Of a stretch of DNA of 64,000 bases, positions 25,983 to 35,204 are shown piece after piece. The notes under the pieces were generated by a model, which searched no databases, was not told where the DNA came from, and worked only from the letters and a program-made list of their open reading frames with translations. Each line of letters opens with the position of its first letter. Position 1 is the first letter of the stretch. The stretch lies in NCBI GenBank assembly GCA_949296355.1, contig CASFPS010000010.1, positions 1 to 64,000 of the forward strand, in the 5' to 3' direction. A program made the translations under genes and the position numbers. The stretch is from an uncultured bacterium. GTDB taxonomy: Bacteria > Cyanobacteriota > Vampirovibrionia > Gastranaerophilales > Gastranaerophilaceae.

Positions 25983-26849
25983 TTATCTTAAGAAGTTTGT
26001 AATCAGCCTTTTTGCTTTGCAGAAGAAACAGGAGTCTTTCTCATGAATCTCTTTTATCTCTGAAATTTTGTACGGATCTGGCTGAATTGTTCTTTGATAT
26101 TTTACTTTTGGTATACCGAAAAGCATTACATACACTGGCTTATACCCTGACGGAATCTCCAGCATTTCACAAATTTCAGGGAAAAATTTCAGACAAACCT
26201 CCGCGAATCCGCACCAGCAGGTTCCAACTCCCAAATGCTGAGCGTAAAGCTCAAAATAGCTGAGTGCAATAATCGGGTCAACCGTCGCGCAAGGCGCTGT
26301 CACAGGAGAAGATACAACAACCATGTGCGGTGCATTTCTGAAAATTACATCCTCTCCGTTAACAAGTGCATCTTTGTATTTTGAAAATTTATCAAGAAGA
26401 GGAGCAATTGCCTTGTAAGAAAGCGTTTTAACCAGAAGTTCATTTACCCTTTTTCTTATAATATCCATAGCCGATTTTGTCTCAACAATGGAAAAATGAA
26501 GTGCACGTGAATTACATCCGGTCGGAATATAAGGCAGCATTTCTTTTAATTTTGTCATAGTTTCAGCAGGAATCTCTTCTTCCTTATACTGTCTGACACT
26601 CCTTCTTGATTTGATAAGTCTTAAGATATCGTTATATTCAACCTCTTCGGAGTTTTCAGGTCTCTTATCCGCAAAGCTCAACGCCCCTGTAGGACAGATA
26701 GCAAGGCAGTGCTGGCATGCAATGCATCTTTTTTCATCAACGGTTTGCGGATAATTGTCATTATCAAAAGCAATACAGCCTGAAATACAGTCGCTTATGC
26801 ATAATCCGCATCGCACGCATTTTTCTTTATCAATACTTATTGTCTTCAT
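25983..26849 (-). CDS. Ferredoxin-nitroreductase fusion protein, 288 aa
   Basis: Two 4Fe-4S clusters at the N-terminus (CVRCGLCISDC..C and CIACQHCLAICPTGAL, residues 10-55) feed a C-terminal FMN nitroreductase domain (from IKSRRSVRQYKEEEIP on). Such fusions in anaerobes reduce nitro groups or flavins using ferredoxin electrons; the true substrate is unknown. GGAG six bases before the ATG. Divergent from the metal-exporter gene and convergent with the binding-protein gene. Confidence 0.9.
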   Translation of the reverse strand: MKTISIDKEKCVRCGLCISDCISGCIAFDNDNYPQTVDEKRCIACQHCLAICPTGALSFADKRPENSEEVEYNDILRLIKSRRSVRQYKEEEIPAETMTKLKEMLPYIPTGCNSRALHFSIVETKSAMDIIRKRVNELLVKTLSYKAIAPLLDKFSKYKDALVNGEDVIFRNAPHMVVVSSPVTAPCATVDPIIALSYFELYAQHLGVGTCWCGFAEVCLKFFPEICEMLEIPSGYKPVYVMLFGIPKVKYQRTIQPDPYKISEIKEIHEKDSCFFCKAKRLITNFLR

Positions 26850-26882
26850 AAAAACTCCTTCAAATGTTTGGCTTATCTAACA

Positions 26883-26917
26883 TTGACTATTTTTCAGATT
26901 TGATGTTTAATTACATT
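26883..26917 (+). promoter_or_regulatory. Promoter of the putative metal exporter
   Basis: TTGACT at 26883-26888, 17-bp spacer, TTTAAT at 26906-26911, and an ATG at 26918 six bases later. The fit argues that translation starts at 26918 on a leaderless mRNA rather than at the in-frame ATGs at 26864 or 26903. Confidence 0.5.
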
Positions 26918-27856
26918 ATGTTAATATCTATTCTGGAAAAAATCAATGGGCTAAATGAAGCAATTTTTGCTCCGGTAGATAATTTAATAGAAAGACTTCC
27001 GCTTGCTGACTGGGCTCTGGACGGAATATGCGACAGCATTCATTTGATTCCGTTTTTGTTTATAGTTTTTCTGATAATTGAAATTTTGGAATTTTATTAT
27101 GCAGAAAAGATTAACTCTTTGCTGAAAAAGACCGGCAAGGGAGGTGTTCTAATCGGAGCTCTGGCTGCAATCTTTCCGCAGTGCGGATTTTCTGTTATTG
27201 CAAGCAGTTTGTATACAAAACAAATAATTACAAGAGGTACGCTGATTGCGGTTTATCTTGCAACATCTGACGAGACTATACCAATACTCCTTGCGACACC
27301 GGAAAAAGCGTATTTTATTATTCCGATAGTCGGGCTAAAGTTGTTTATTGGAATCTTAATGGGGTATTTTATTGATTTTACGATTCCGCAAAAAGCAGTA
27401 AAACATTCAATTCCGCCGGAGATTGATGTGCATATAGGTGAAGAAGGCTGCTGCAAACACGATTTAGAGCACGGAAGCAAAAGAGAGCTTATCATACATC
27501 CTGTTTTGCATACAATTAACATCTGGGGATTTATCCTTGTTGTTACTCTTATTCTGAATTACTGCCTGACAAATATTGCAATTACAAATCTGATTGCAGG
27601 AAGCAGGTTCTGGCAGCCTGTTGCTGCCGCATTTGTAGGCTTAATCCCTAATTGTGCAATTTCAATCGGACTAACAATGATGCTTATAAAAGGTACTATA
27701 TCTTTCGGAGCAGTTATGAGCGGACTGCTTGCGAATGCCGGACTCGGACTTCTGGTTCTTTTGAAGAATAACGATTTTAAAGATACATTAAAAATAATTT
27801 TTATACTGCTTGTAGTAAGTATCATATCAGGTTTTACAATAAATTTTTTGAGTTAA
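26918..27856 (+). CDS. Putative 10-TM heavy-metal/manganese exporter (DUF2899/ArsP_2-like), 312 aa
   Basis: Integral membrane transporter. About ten hydrophobic segments are visible. The first half carries AAIFPQCGFSVIASSLYTKQ and LATSDETIPILLA, the second half AAFVGLIPNCAISIGLTMMLIKG, i.e. two inverted halves each with a P-x-C-x-(F/I)-S motif, as in the ArsP_2 family called putative manganese transporters. A His/Cys-rich cytoplasmic loop (about 165-185, GEEGCCKHDLEHG) could bind metal. Start chosen from the promoter position; 26864 is the longest alternative. Followed by a nitroreductase gene. Confidence 0.8.
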   Translation: MLISILEKINGLNEAIFAPVDNLIERLPLADWALDGICDSIHLIPFLFIVFLIIEILEFYYAEKINSLLKKTGKGGVLIGALAAIFPQCGFSVIASSLYTKQIITRGTLIAVYLATSDETIPILLATPEKAYFIIPIVGLKLFIGILMGYFIDFTIPQKAVKHSIPPEIDVHIGEEGCCKHDLEHGSKRELIIHPVLHTINIWGFILVVTLILNYCLTNIAITNLIAGSRFWQPVAAAFVGLIPNCAISIGLTMMLIKGTISFGAVMSGLLANAGLGLLVLLKNNDFKDTLKIIFILLVVSIISGFTINFLS

Positions 27857-27903
27857 TGTTAATACAGTAAGTTTTTCAGCTGAAAAACAAGAAAGGAGCA
27901 AAC

Positions 27904-28515
27904 ATGCCGGAAATTTTGGACTTAATTAAATCCAGAAAAAGCGTAAGGAAATATTCGGAAAAACACATTCCGGACGAAGATTTAAGAAAAATTCTTGAAG
28001 CGGGAAGGCTCGCTCCTTCTTGGATGAATGTTCAATCCTGGGATTTTATTTTAATTAAGTCAGAGGAAAATAAAGACTTGCTCAGCAGGTTATCTATAGG
28101 ACAGGCGCATGTCAAAAATGCGGATGCCCTGATTGTATGTATTGCTAATATGAACGCATGGGAAGAAGCAAAAATTACCCACATTAAAAATCCGGCGCTC
28201 AATCCGGCGCTGCAGGGAGAAAACGGGCTTCTTATCAGAACTCTTGAACAAGTTATTTATCCGGTTTCTTATATGATGCTGGAGGCAGAGTCTCTAGGCA
28301 TAAAATCCTGCATTATCGGCGCCCTCGGAAATGAAATTACAGGAGTTGAACCGGAAATTTATAAAGAGGTCAAAGCAAAATTAGGGCTTGATGAAAACCG
28401 GATTATATCGACTATTATAACACTGGGATACGAAACAGAGCAAAGTGAAACCAACAAAATCAGAAAAGATTTTGACACTGTAGTATCTCTGGAAAAACTC
28501 GGAGACAAATTTTAG
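27904..28515 (+). CDS. Nitroreductase-family protein, 203 aa
   Basis: FMN-dependent oxidoreductase. N-terminal IKSRKSVRKYSEKHIPDE with the Arg-Lys/Arg-Arg FMN phosphate site, LAPSWMNVQSWDF, and late AESLGIKSCIIGAL are family landmarks. Cytoplasmic, probably a dimer. Substrate unknown. AAAGGAGC upstream of the ATG. Its stop overlaps the stop of the convergent Cys-rich gene by 4 bp. Confidence 0.9.
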   Translation: MPEILDLIKSRKSVRKYSEKHIPDEDLRKILEAGRLAPSWMNVQSWDFILIKSEENKDLLSRLSIGQAHVKNADALIVCIANMNAWEEAKITHIKNPALNPALQGENGLLIRTLEQVIYPVSYMMLEAESLGIKSCIIGALGNEITGVEPEIYKEVKAKLGLDENRIISTIITLGYETEQSETNKIRKDFDTVVSLEKLGDKF

Positions 28516-28718
28516 TCATCCATATCCGGTTCGCCGTTCATGAGTTTCAGAATTTCCACAACTTTTGGCATTTGACAGTCAAAAGAATAGTGTGCTTTTC
28601 TTATAGAGCATTCGCTGCAATTTCCGTTGAGTTTGTAGCATTCAATTGCCTGAGCTGTCCAGTTTTTTGTAATTGAACAGGAAATCTCACTCTGTTTTGG
28701 TAATACTTGATTTAACAT
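28512..28718 (-). CDS. Small Cys-rich protein, 68 aa
   Basis: Function unknown. Five Cys: C14, C27, C34, C37 and C48, with C27-x6-C34-x2-C37-x10-C48 suited to a zinc or Fe-S site. The text WTAQAIECYKLNGNCSEC resembles small conserved proteins I have seen in Clostridia and Melainabacteria, but I cannot name the family. The GGGAG ribosome site is inside a hairpin (28728-28759), so translation may be controlled. Follows the kinase-like genes on the same strand. Confidence 0.75.
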   Translation of the reverse strand: MLNQVLPKQSEISCSITKNWTAQAIECYKLNGNCSECSIRKAHYSFDCQMPKVVEILKLMNGEPDMDD

Positions 28719-28727
28719 TTATACACT

Positions 28728-28759
28728 CTCCCACAGCTACATCATAAAACCTGCGGGAG
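28728..28759 (-). promoter_or_regulatory. Hairpin masking the ribosome site of the Cys-rich gene
   Basis: On the minus strand CTCCCGCAG pairs with CTGTGGGAG (8 of 9 pairs, 14-nt loop). The GGGAG that serves the ATG at 28718 is within the stem. Confidence 0.45.
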
Positions 28760-28768
28760 ATTTTGACA

Positions 28769-29767
28769 TCATATATTTAAACGATTTAATCCCGTAAGTC
28801 CGGACAAAAACTCATCCGCCATTTTCATTCTTAATACCGGGTTACGCTCCTTGCGGCTGAAATCTTCAAGCCTGTTAATTAAATCAGAAGCCTGAATATC
28901 CAGATGACATTTCCTTAATGCAAGCTCCCAGCATCTGTAATCGTCTTTTGAATTTGCATGTACAAGATCTGCATAAACTCCGGCAAGAAGTGTCTTTTTA
29001 AAAATCTTCCTGACAAGTTTTATTTTTTTACCCGCATCCGGAGCTTCATAATCTTTTGTTGCTTTGTTTATAAATACATTCAGCAGCTTTGCCGTAGTAT
29101 TTGAATAAGAACGGTCGCATAGCGTATAAATTTCGTCTACAAGCATTAAATGCCCTTCATGCGATACAATGTTGTTGGGGTTTACACTGTCAAAAACTCC
29201 GTAGTTTCTTATACCGAACTTCATTTCATTGAGTTTTGCAAGGTCAGATGCAAGCATATTATAACTATACTGGGAAATATGAGCAAATTTTGGCAGATAA
29301 TGCTTCAAATAATACTGCGTTCTTTTTCTTTCGTTATATTTCTGCGCAAGATGCTCCGGAACTCCTGCCGGCATTTGCGGACTGATATTTTTTAATATCT
29401 GCAGTTTCCCGAGTTGTACAATGGCTTCTCCGTAGTAATTTCTCAGATTTTTGAATACACCTTTGCCCCAGATAAAATTATCACCGATATTATCTTTATT
29501 GATTGTTTCTCTTACCGGAATTCTTGCCGCATATTTTTTCGTTATCTTATAAACCGCGTTATGACTTCCTTCTTCTATAAACCTGCCGGGAATAAATATA
29601 TCTTGCAGAGCCTGTTTTATTTTATCAATTATTAATTCTTTTTCGCCTGCACTAATCTGAGGCTTATCAATAACTCTGTCCAAGACTCGTTCCAATTCTC
29701 TTGAGCGTCCTTTAAAAGCCGGAGGTTTTATATTTGAATTATATGAATGTATCGTAAGATTTTGCAT
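28769..29767 (-). CDS. Degenerate protein-kinase-fold protein with N-terminal FKG tag, 332 aa
   Basis: Paralogue of the next gene upstream. Residues 16-20 read PAFKG, the tag shared with three other proteins here. Kinase-like landmarks: EEGSHNAVYK (degraded glycine loop, 66-75), YAARI (Arg replaces the catalytic Lys, 79-83), VFDSVNPNNIV (catalytic-loop-like, 191-201) and LMLVDEI in place of DFG. Activity is doubtful. I chose ATG 29767 because AAGGAAG precedes it and the tag then matches the paralogue; ATG 29812 is possible. It overlaps the upstream gene by 29 bp. Confidence 0.65.
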   Translation of the reverse strand: MQNLTIHSYNSNIKPPAFKGRSRELERVLDRVIDKPQISAGEKELIIDKIKQALQDIFIPGRFIEEGSHNAVYKITKKYAARIPVRETINKDNIGDNFIWGKGVFKNLRNYYGEAIVQLGKLQILKNISPQMPAGVPEHLAQKYNERKRTQYYLKHYLPKFAHISQYSYNMLASDLAKLNEMKFGIRNYGVFDSVNPNNIVSHEGHLMLVDEIYTLCDRSYSNTTAKLLNVFINKATKDYEAPDAGKKIKLVRKIFKKTLLAGVYADLVHANSKDDYRCWELALRKCHLDIQASDLINRLEDFSRKERNPVLRMKMADEFLSGLTGLNRLNI

Positions 29768-30761
29768 ACTTCCTTCCATTGTTTTTAAACACATTATCCA
29801 GATATTGCTCAATTTTAGGCAGTCTTTTTTTGAGGTCAGGATTTCTGCCGCGGATAAATTCCAGCCCCTGAATAAAAGAGTCTGCCTTCATATTGATATT
29901 GCAATTCAATAATACGCACTTCCATATATTTTCGTCTGATAAGCGCGTATCATAAGGCAAGTCAGATTTCTCGGAAGCTGTTATAATTTTGCGTAAAATT
30001 TTTCTTGCATCTTCAACGTGATTTCCGTAATCAAGTATCATTCTGCTTGACGTCAGTTTATAGAGCATTGCTTCAAGAACTTTCCCGACCGTATTACATT
30101 CCGGCAAATTAATAGTATTCATCCCGTCCGTCAGTAAAAGTTTTCCGCCTGATAGAACAATATTCCCCGGATTTCTGAAATCAAATACATAATATTCGTC
30201 TTTAGAATACTTCATCCCGTTTAACGCTGCAATATCCTTAATCAGAGCATCGTAGCTTTCCTGAGGAACTTTTGCAAACACGGGCAAGTATTTTTCCTGA
30301 TAATATTTTTCACATTCTTCCAGAGAATTCATCTTTTTCATTTCTTTTGACGGAATACCGGCAGGAATATGTTCTCCCAAATTTCTTAAAATCTCAATCC
30401 TGCCTATCTGCCCCAGAGCTTCTCCATAATATGTTTTTAAACCTGCAAAAACCCTTTTTCCGACCTTAATTCCGCCCTGTAAAAATTCGTGCGAATCAAG
30501 AACGCCTTTACTTATTTTTGCCGCCAAATCTTTATCTACTGAATAAACTTCTCCGAAAAATCCGCCGCCTAAAAATCTTTCAGGCGTTATTAATTCATCA
30601 AAAGCTTTTATAAGCAAACGTTTAAGAGTGATTTCATCTTCAGCGTCAATTTTCGTCTTTATAAAGACCTCTTTTGTTTTTTTGCCGAAATCCTCTACAA
30701 CCCCTTTGAAAACAGGGCGTTTTGCAGAATATTGATAAGTGTTAACAGGGGTAATTCTCAT
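29739..30761 (-). CDS. Protein-kinase-fold protein with N-terminal FKG tag, 340 aa
   Basis: N-terminus MRITPVNTYQY..PVFKG (tag at 16-20). Kinase-like fold: glycine loop GGGFFGEVYS (65-74) and Lys82 in LAAKI are intact. The catalytic loop reads FDFRNPGNIVL, with Asp194 and Asn200 six apart rather than the canonical five, and the metal motif is LLLTDGM (Asp212). It may be a divergent or inactive kinase such as those used as secreted effectors. That comparison is inference. No signal peptide. First gene of a pair with the overlapping downstream paralogue. Confidence 0.65.
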   Translation of the reverse strand: MRITPVNTYQYSAKRPVFKGVVEDFGKKTKEVFIKTKIDAEDEITLKRLLIKAFDELITPERFLGGGFFGEVYSVDKDLAAKISKGVLDSHEFLQGGIKVGKRVFAGLKTYYGEALGQIGRIEILRNLGEHIPAGIPSKEMKKMNSLEECEKYYQEKYLPVFAKVPQESYDALIKDIAALNGMKYSKDEYYVFDFRNPGNIVLSGGKLLLTDGMNTINLPECNTVGKVLEAMLYKLTSSRMILDYGNHVEDARKILRKIITASEKSDLPYDTRLSDENIWKCVLLNCNINMKADSFIQGLEFIRGRNPDLKKRLPKIEQYLDNVFKNNGRKYAKSYDTFI

Positions 30762-30838
30762 ATCAGGAATAAAACCCGTAAAAAAATTTTTTGCGCGGAT
30801 TTATTCAATCCGTTTTTATTTCTAAGCAGAAATTAATT

Positions 30839-32149
30839 TTATTCAGCAAGAACAATTGTAAAATCGCTGCCTACAGAGAATGTCTCGGTAGGATCATAAA
30901 TAAACTGCATATTATTAAGCTCCGGCATTTTCTTTTGAAGCCAGTTTAAAAAGTCAACAGTTACATCGTTTTTGTTTGCAACAAACCTTGTATGTGAAAG
31001 GTGGGTAATTTTCAGCATATTAACTTCAAACCCGAGCTCTGAAAGCTTATCCTTCATCGCCTGAGCCTCCGTTTCTTTTTTTGGCGAGTACATAATTCCT
31101 GCCTTGAATTTTGTTCCGTCAAGAGTCGGTTTCTCGCGGTAAATCATTCTGTCGATTACCTGTTGTGTTTTTTGCGGGTCTAAAATCCAGTAGCTTATGT
31201 ATCCTCGCTGATTTGGCGCTCCCGGAAGTGTTGCAAGTTCTATTTTATTTTCATCAACACTTCTTGCAAATGCAGCGTACTGGGAAAGTTCATAGAAACT
31301 CATATCTGTTTTAACGTAAGTATTACAGATATTTAATACCTCCGGAATCTTTGTAATGACCTGAGGAGAGTGGAGTTTTTCAAACAGACTGCGCATAAAC
31401 CACTGCTGACGCTGGGTTCTTCCGATATCACCAAGTCCGTCTTTTCTGTATCTCAAATACCCGACCGCCTGCTTTCCGTTTAATACAGTATTACCTTTAT
31501 CAAGGTTAATATGAAGTTTGCCTGCATAATCGTGATATTTCATTGGTTTTTCAACATAAATAGGGATTCCGCCGAGTGCATCTACAATTTTTTCTACAGC
31601 TTCATCATGAACCACAAGATATTTATCAATTTTTATGCCGAAAGTTTCCTTAAGTGTCTTTTTGACCAGATCAACTCCGCCAAGCGCGTGGGCAGAATTA
31701 ATCTTCTGAATCCCTTTATTATCCGGAAGATAAACTTTGCTGTCACGCGGAATTGAAATGGCATTTATTGAACGCGTTTTAGGGTCTATATTAACAATAA
31801 TTATCGTATCCGAGCGTGTGCCTTCCCAGATATTTGTACCGGTTCCGTTTGAATCAACGCCAAGGAGAAGAATATTCTGTCGGCGCGGAGAAAACGGTAC
31901 ATCAAAACTTTTCTTTTCCTTTTTATAAAATTTAGCAAAACTGCCGGTGTCATCAGAAGAATCGGTCGTAAATTTTTCCAGAAAATAACTGTTTTCAACA
32001 ACCGTAACACATACAATAACCGCGCATAATATTGCTAAAACTATTGTAAAAAGAAGCTTCGCAAAGTTAGAAGTGTCCTCCTTTTCTGCACGGATATTCT
32101 TTAAAAACGCTTTATATTCTTCTTCCTGATTTTCGTCTGCTATTTTCAT
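30839..32149 (-). CDS. LytR-CpsA-Psr (LCP) family glycopolymer ligase, 436 aa
   Basis: Membrane-anchored phosphotransferase that attaches glycopolymers to peptidoglycan or related acceptors. One N-terminal transmembrane helix (about 28-50), LCP domain (about 90-290) with NILLLGVDSNG, TRSDTIIIVNIDP, ISIPRDSKVYLP, KINSAHALGG and the arginine-rich YLRYRKD / DIGRTQRQQ, followed by a LytR C-terminal domain (about 345-436). The ATG at 32149 has a weak site; TATAAT is about 30 bases upstream. Divergent from the GT9 gene, so surface-polysaccharide functions cluster here. Confidence 0.93.
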   Translation of the reverse strand: MKIADENQEEEYKAFLKNIRAEKEDTSNFAKLLFTIVLAILCAVIVCVTVVENSYFLEKFTTDSSDDTGSFAKFYKKEKKSFDVPFSPRRQNILLLGVDSNGTGTNIWEGTRSDTIIIVNIDPKTRSINAISIPRDSKVYLPDNKGIQKINSAHALGGVDLVKKTLKETFGIKIDKYLVVHDEAVEKIVDALGGIPIYVEKPMKYHDYAGKLHINLDKGNTVLNGKQAVGYLRYRKDGLGDIGRTQRQQWFMRSLFEKLHSPQVITKIPEVLNICNTYVKTDMSFYELSQYAAFARSVDENKIELATLPGAPNQRGYISYWILDPQKTQQVIDRMIYREKPTLDGTKFKAGIMYSPKKETEAQAMKDKLSELGFEVNMLKITHLSHTRFVANKNDVTVDFLNWLQKKMPELNNMQFIYDPTETFSVGSDFTIVLAE

Positions 32150-32241
32150 CTCAACAATACTCTCTTATTTAAAAATTATATTTGAATCAAACCTTAAAAT
32201 CAATTATTGCAACGGGCTTATTTTTACAGTACAAAGAAAAT

Positions 32242-33234
32242 ATGAAAAAAAAGATTTTATTTATAAATTTTGGCGGCTTAGGTGATGAAATTTTATTTCT
32301 GCCTTCAATAATTTCCGTAAAAAAAGAGTTTCCGGAGTCGGAAATTACACTTGCGCTTGAGCCGCGCAGCAAAGGTATAGCCTCTCTTACAAGCATAATT
32401 GATAATATGATGTTTGCGGATATTAAAGGTAAGAATAAATACATAGAGCTTTTTAACCTTTTGCGGGCAATCAGAAAATACAAGTTTGATATTGTAATAT
32501 CCTCGGGTTCAAATAAATTTATTTCAATCTTTCTGTTTCTGACAGGAATTAAAACCAGAATCGGATATAATTCCGGCAGGTTAAGTGAAATTCTGCTTAC
32601 AAATGCAATACCGTTAAACAAAAACCAGTACGCGGCAAAGATGTATCATGATTTAGTCCGCGGAATAACGGATTTCAATACCGAACTTCCTCAAATAGAG
32701 ATTGAACGGAGAGAATGTGAAAAAAATACGGTTCTCATTCATCCGGGTGTGAGCCTTATGAGCGTAAAAAAAGGTATGATAAAAACTATTCCGGCAGAAA
32801 TTTGGGCAGAGGTTGTAGAAAAGCTTGCCGATAGGGGTAAAAAGGTTATTGTAGCCGGCGGACCTGATGATAAAAACGTTATTGAGACAATTGAACGTAT
32901 TGTTCCCTGCGAAAAATATATCAATATGTACGGAAAAACAAAAAACCTTAAAGAGCTTGGTGAATTAATTTCCGGAGCTGAAAAATTTTTGTGTTCAGAT
33001 TCTGCACCGCTGCATGTTGCTGCTGCTCTCGGGGTAAAAACTTATGCAATATTTGGTTCGACCGATGATAGAAAACTTATTCCTGCAAACGGACTGGTAA
33101 TTCCTGTAAAAGCAAAAAACTGTACATGCCCTCTGCGTCCGTGTTTGTGGGAGAAGCGGCATACAACCTGCGAAACATTAGAATGCCTTCAGATAACATC
33201 AGATGATATTGTGGAAACACTGCTGGCTGACTAG
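32242..33234 (+). CDS. Glycosyltransferase family 9 (heptosyltransferase-like), 330 aa
   Basis: GT-B enzyme adding a sugar to a lipopolysaccharide core or similar glycan. Start MKKKILFINFGGLGDEI carries the family N-terminal GxGDxL pattern; VLIHPGVS and the C-terminal SDSAPLHVAAALGVKTYAIFGSTD are the donor-binding landmarks. The late CTCPLRPC..CETLECL Cys-rich segment is common in GT9 proteins. I set the start at ATG 32242; a TTG at 32182 would add 20 residues with no homology. Its stop overlaps the convergent MMPL gene by 4 bp. Confidence 0.88.
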   Translation: MKKKILFINFGGLGDEILFLPSIISVKKEFPESEITLALEPRSKGIASLTSIIDNMMFADIKGKNKYIELFNLLRAIRKYKFDIVISSGSNKFISIFLFLTGIKTRIGYNSGRLSEILLTNAIPLNKNQYAAKMYHDLVRGITDFNTELPQIEIERRECEKNTVLIHPGVSLMSVKKGMIKTIPAEIWAEVVEKLADRGKKVIVAGGPDDKNVIETIERIVPCEKYINMYGKTKNLKELGELISGAEKFLCSDSAPLHVAAALGVKTYAIFGSTDDRKLIPANGLVIPVKAKNCTCPLRPCLWEKRHTTCETLECLQITSDDIVETLLAD

Positions 33235-35204
33235 AGTTTGTTATTTTCACTTTTTACTATAAACAAACTCAAAATATAAGAAACGGTAATTCCGAGAAAA
33301 AGTGTAAGCCCGATTGAACTTACGAGTTTAAATCCGGTAAACGAGAGGAGCAGGAATGAAAACGCGGTTGAAGCAGCGGACATAAATACCGCGTCTTTTG
33401 ATTCTCCGCCGCAATTCAATCTAAAAATGGAATAATCAAGACTAAAGCCTGCAATCAGAAACAGTCCGAGAATATGGAAAAGATTAAGACTTTCCCCAAA
33501 CAGCGATAAAATTCCTACGGTAAATAAAATTCCGAGAACCGGTGATATGCTTATCCTGAAAGCGTTTTTTATACCATACATAAAACTCAGAAGAATAAAC
33601 AAAACCGCAGGTGTGCAAGGAAGAAGCATCAGACAGTCAATTCTTCTTATTTTCATCATTTTAGAAATCTCATCCGCCGGATTTAAACTCCCGTTGACCG
33701 GATTTTTTACAATTACAAATGATGCGTTATCATCAAGAGAAAACTGAGATTTTAGAGGAAACTTTTCAACATCGTAAATTTTTCCCTCTGACGGCTCAAA
33801 TTTTATACCCGTTTTTGACTCATAGTTTTTTAAATCCGCCTGATACAACCCGGAAGCCAGCTTTAAATTTTCTTCCTGCCTTTTTGTCGAAGAGACAAAA
33901 TTCTTGAGCCCGATTGAATCCTGAATATTCAGCGCTTCTTCTTTTTCAAGAATTTCATCAGTGTTCTTGCCCTGAATTATTAAAAATTCACTGTTTCCTG
34001 AATTGAAAACATTTTTGTAAAGGGTTTCAGCTTTTAATAAATTTTCAGGCGGAGTATAGAAGCTCTTGATATTATCGTTGAATTTTATATTAAAACTCCC
34101 TAAAGCTATTACCGCTAAAACAACGGTAAGAATCAGTTTTTTAGGAAGTTTTATCCGCTTAAATGTATTAAAATTACTGAATCCGCCAAACATCGGAAGC
34201 ACAATAAGCACAAAAAGGTATACGCCTATTAACCCGAAAGCGGTAAAAATTCCGACCTCCCGGAGCACTTCTATATTTGAAAAATACAAAAACAAAAACG
34301 CAATCACTGTCGTAAGCATTGATGAAGTCAGGCTGTTTTTAAAAACTTTGTCGTCTTTTTTAAGGAAATAATGCAGGGAATAGTCCAAACTTATCCCGAT
34401 GAGCGAGGTTGAAAACACAAAAGTAAGTACGTGAAGTTTGTGGAATATAAGCGATGAAACAGAATATCCGAGAAGAAATCCAAACAGAATGCTAAGCCCG
34501 ATTGGAATCAGGATTTTTATTGAGCGGAAATAGAATTTTGCAAGCAGAATAAGTGCAAGCGTTGAAATTATACAAATAAAATTAATCTCGTTATTTGATT
34601 TTGTACTCGCAAAATACGAATGAACCGGAGTTCCTGTAAGATAAATACTTTTCCCTTCCGCCTCTTTGATTAATGTTTTTAATTCATCGTTGTTTTGAAT
34701 TTTGAAATGCGAAACCGCATAATATTTTCCCTCAAACTCTCTAATGCTGTCGTCATAGAGTCCGGCATTTGAAAGAACAAAATCAGTTGCAAAAAGATAC
34801 GGGTCTTTTAGAGGCGGCGCAATATAAATCCCGAGAGGATTGTAAAGCCCTTCCTGCGCTTCATTTTGAAGTTGTTGATATTTTTTTTCTTTAAGAAGAT
34901 TTCTCTTTCTTTCTGTTAAAAAATTCGCCGGATAGTTTCTGTAAACGTCTGCCGCATCCTGAAAATCGGTTTTCATCTGCGGGAAATCCGATTTTAATTC
35001 TTCTGCTTCTTCGGGCGTTTCGCCCTCAAAAATTACATTTACCGATTTGGAAGATATGTTTGCAAGTTTAACCAGATGTTTTTCCGTCTGCGAATTCGGG
35101 TTCACAAACGCCCCCATCAGGTCAACCTCCACCGGTTTTGCCTTAAGAAAAGCAAAGGTAAAAAACAGTATTGAAAATATTATAAATAAAATTCTTCTAA
35201 TCAT
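33231..35204 (-). CDS. MMPL/RND-superfamily exporter, 657 aa
   Basis: Predicted lipid or lipid-linked substrate exporter in the inner membrane. Two RND-like halves: TM1 near 5-22, periplasmic loop to about 205, TM2-6 (210-350), TM7 (about 353-372), second loop (375-510), TM8-12 (515-650). It is shorter than typical MMPL exporters because both loops are small. Start codon overlaps the stop of the LolA-like gene (ATGA), so the two are translationally coupled; MMPL plus LolA-like pairs are common in envelope-lipid clusters. Confidence 0.85.
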   Translation of the reverse strand: MIRRILFIIFSILFFTFAFLKAKPVEVDLMGAFVNPNSQTEKHLVKLANISSKSVNVIFEGETPEEAEELKSDFPQMKTDFQDAADVYRNYPANFLTERKRNLLKEKKYQQLQNEAQEGLYNPLGIYIAPPLKDPYLFATDFVLSNAGLYDDSIREFEGKYYAVSHFKIQNNDELKTLIKEAEGKSIYLTGTPVHSYFASTKSNNEINFICIISTLALILLAKFYFRSIKILIPIGLSILFGFLLGYSVSSLIFHKLHVLTFVFSTSLIGISLDYSLHYFLKKDDKVFKNSLTSSMLTTVIAFLFLYFSNIEVLREVGIFTAFGLIGVYLFVLIVLPMFGGFSNFNTFKRIKLPKKLILTVVLAVIALGSFNIKFNDNIKSFYTPPENLLKAETLYKNVFNSGNSEFLIIQGKNTDEILEKEEALNIQDSIGLKNFVSSTKRQEENLKLASGLYQADLKNYESKTGIKFEPSEGKIYDVEKFPLKSQFSLDDNASFVIVKNPVNGSLNPADEISKMMKIRRIDCLMLLPCTPAVLFILLSFMYGIKNAFRISISPVLGILFTVGILSLFGESLNLFHILGLFLIAGFSLDYSIFRLNCGGESKDAVFMSAASTAFSFLLLSFTGFKLVSSIGLTLFLGITVSYILSLFIVKSENNKL

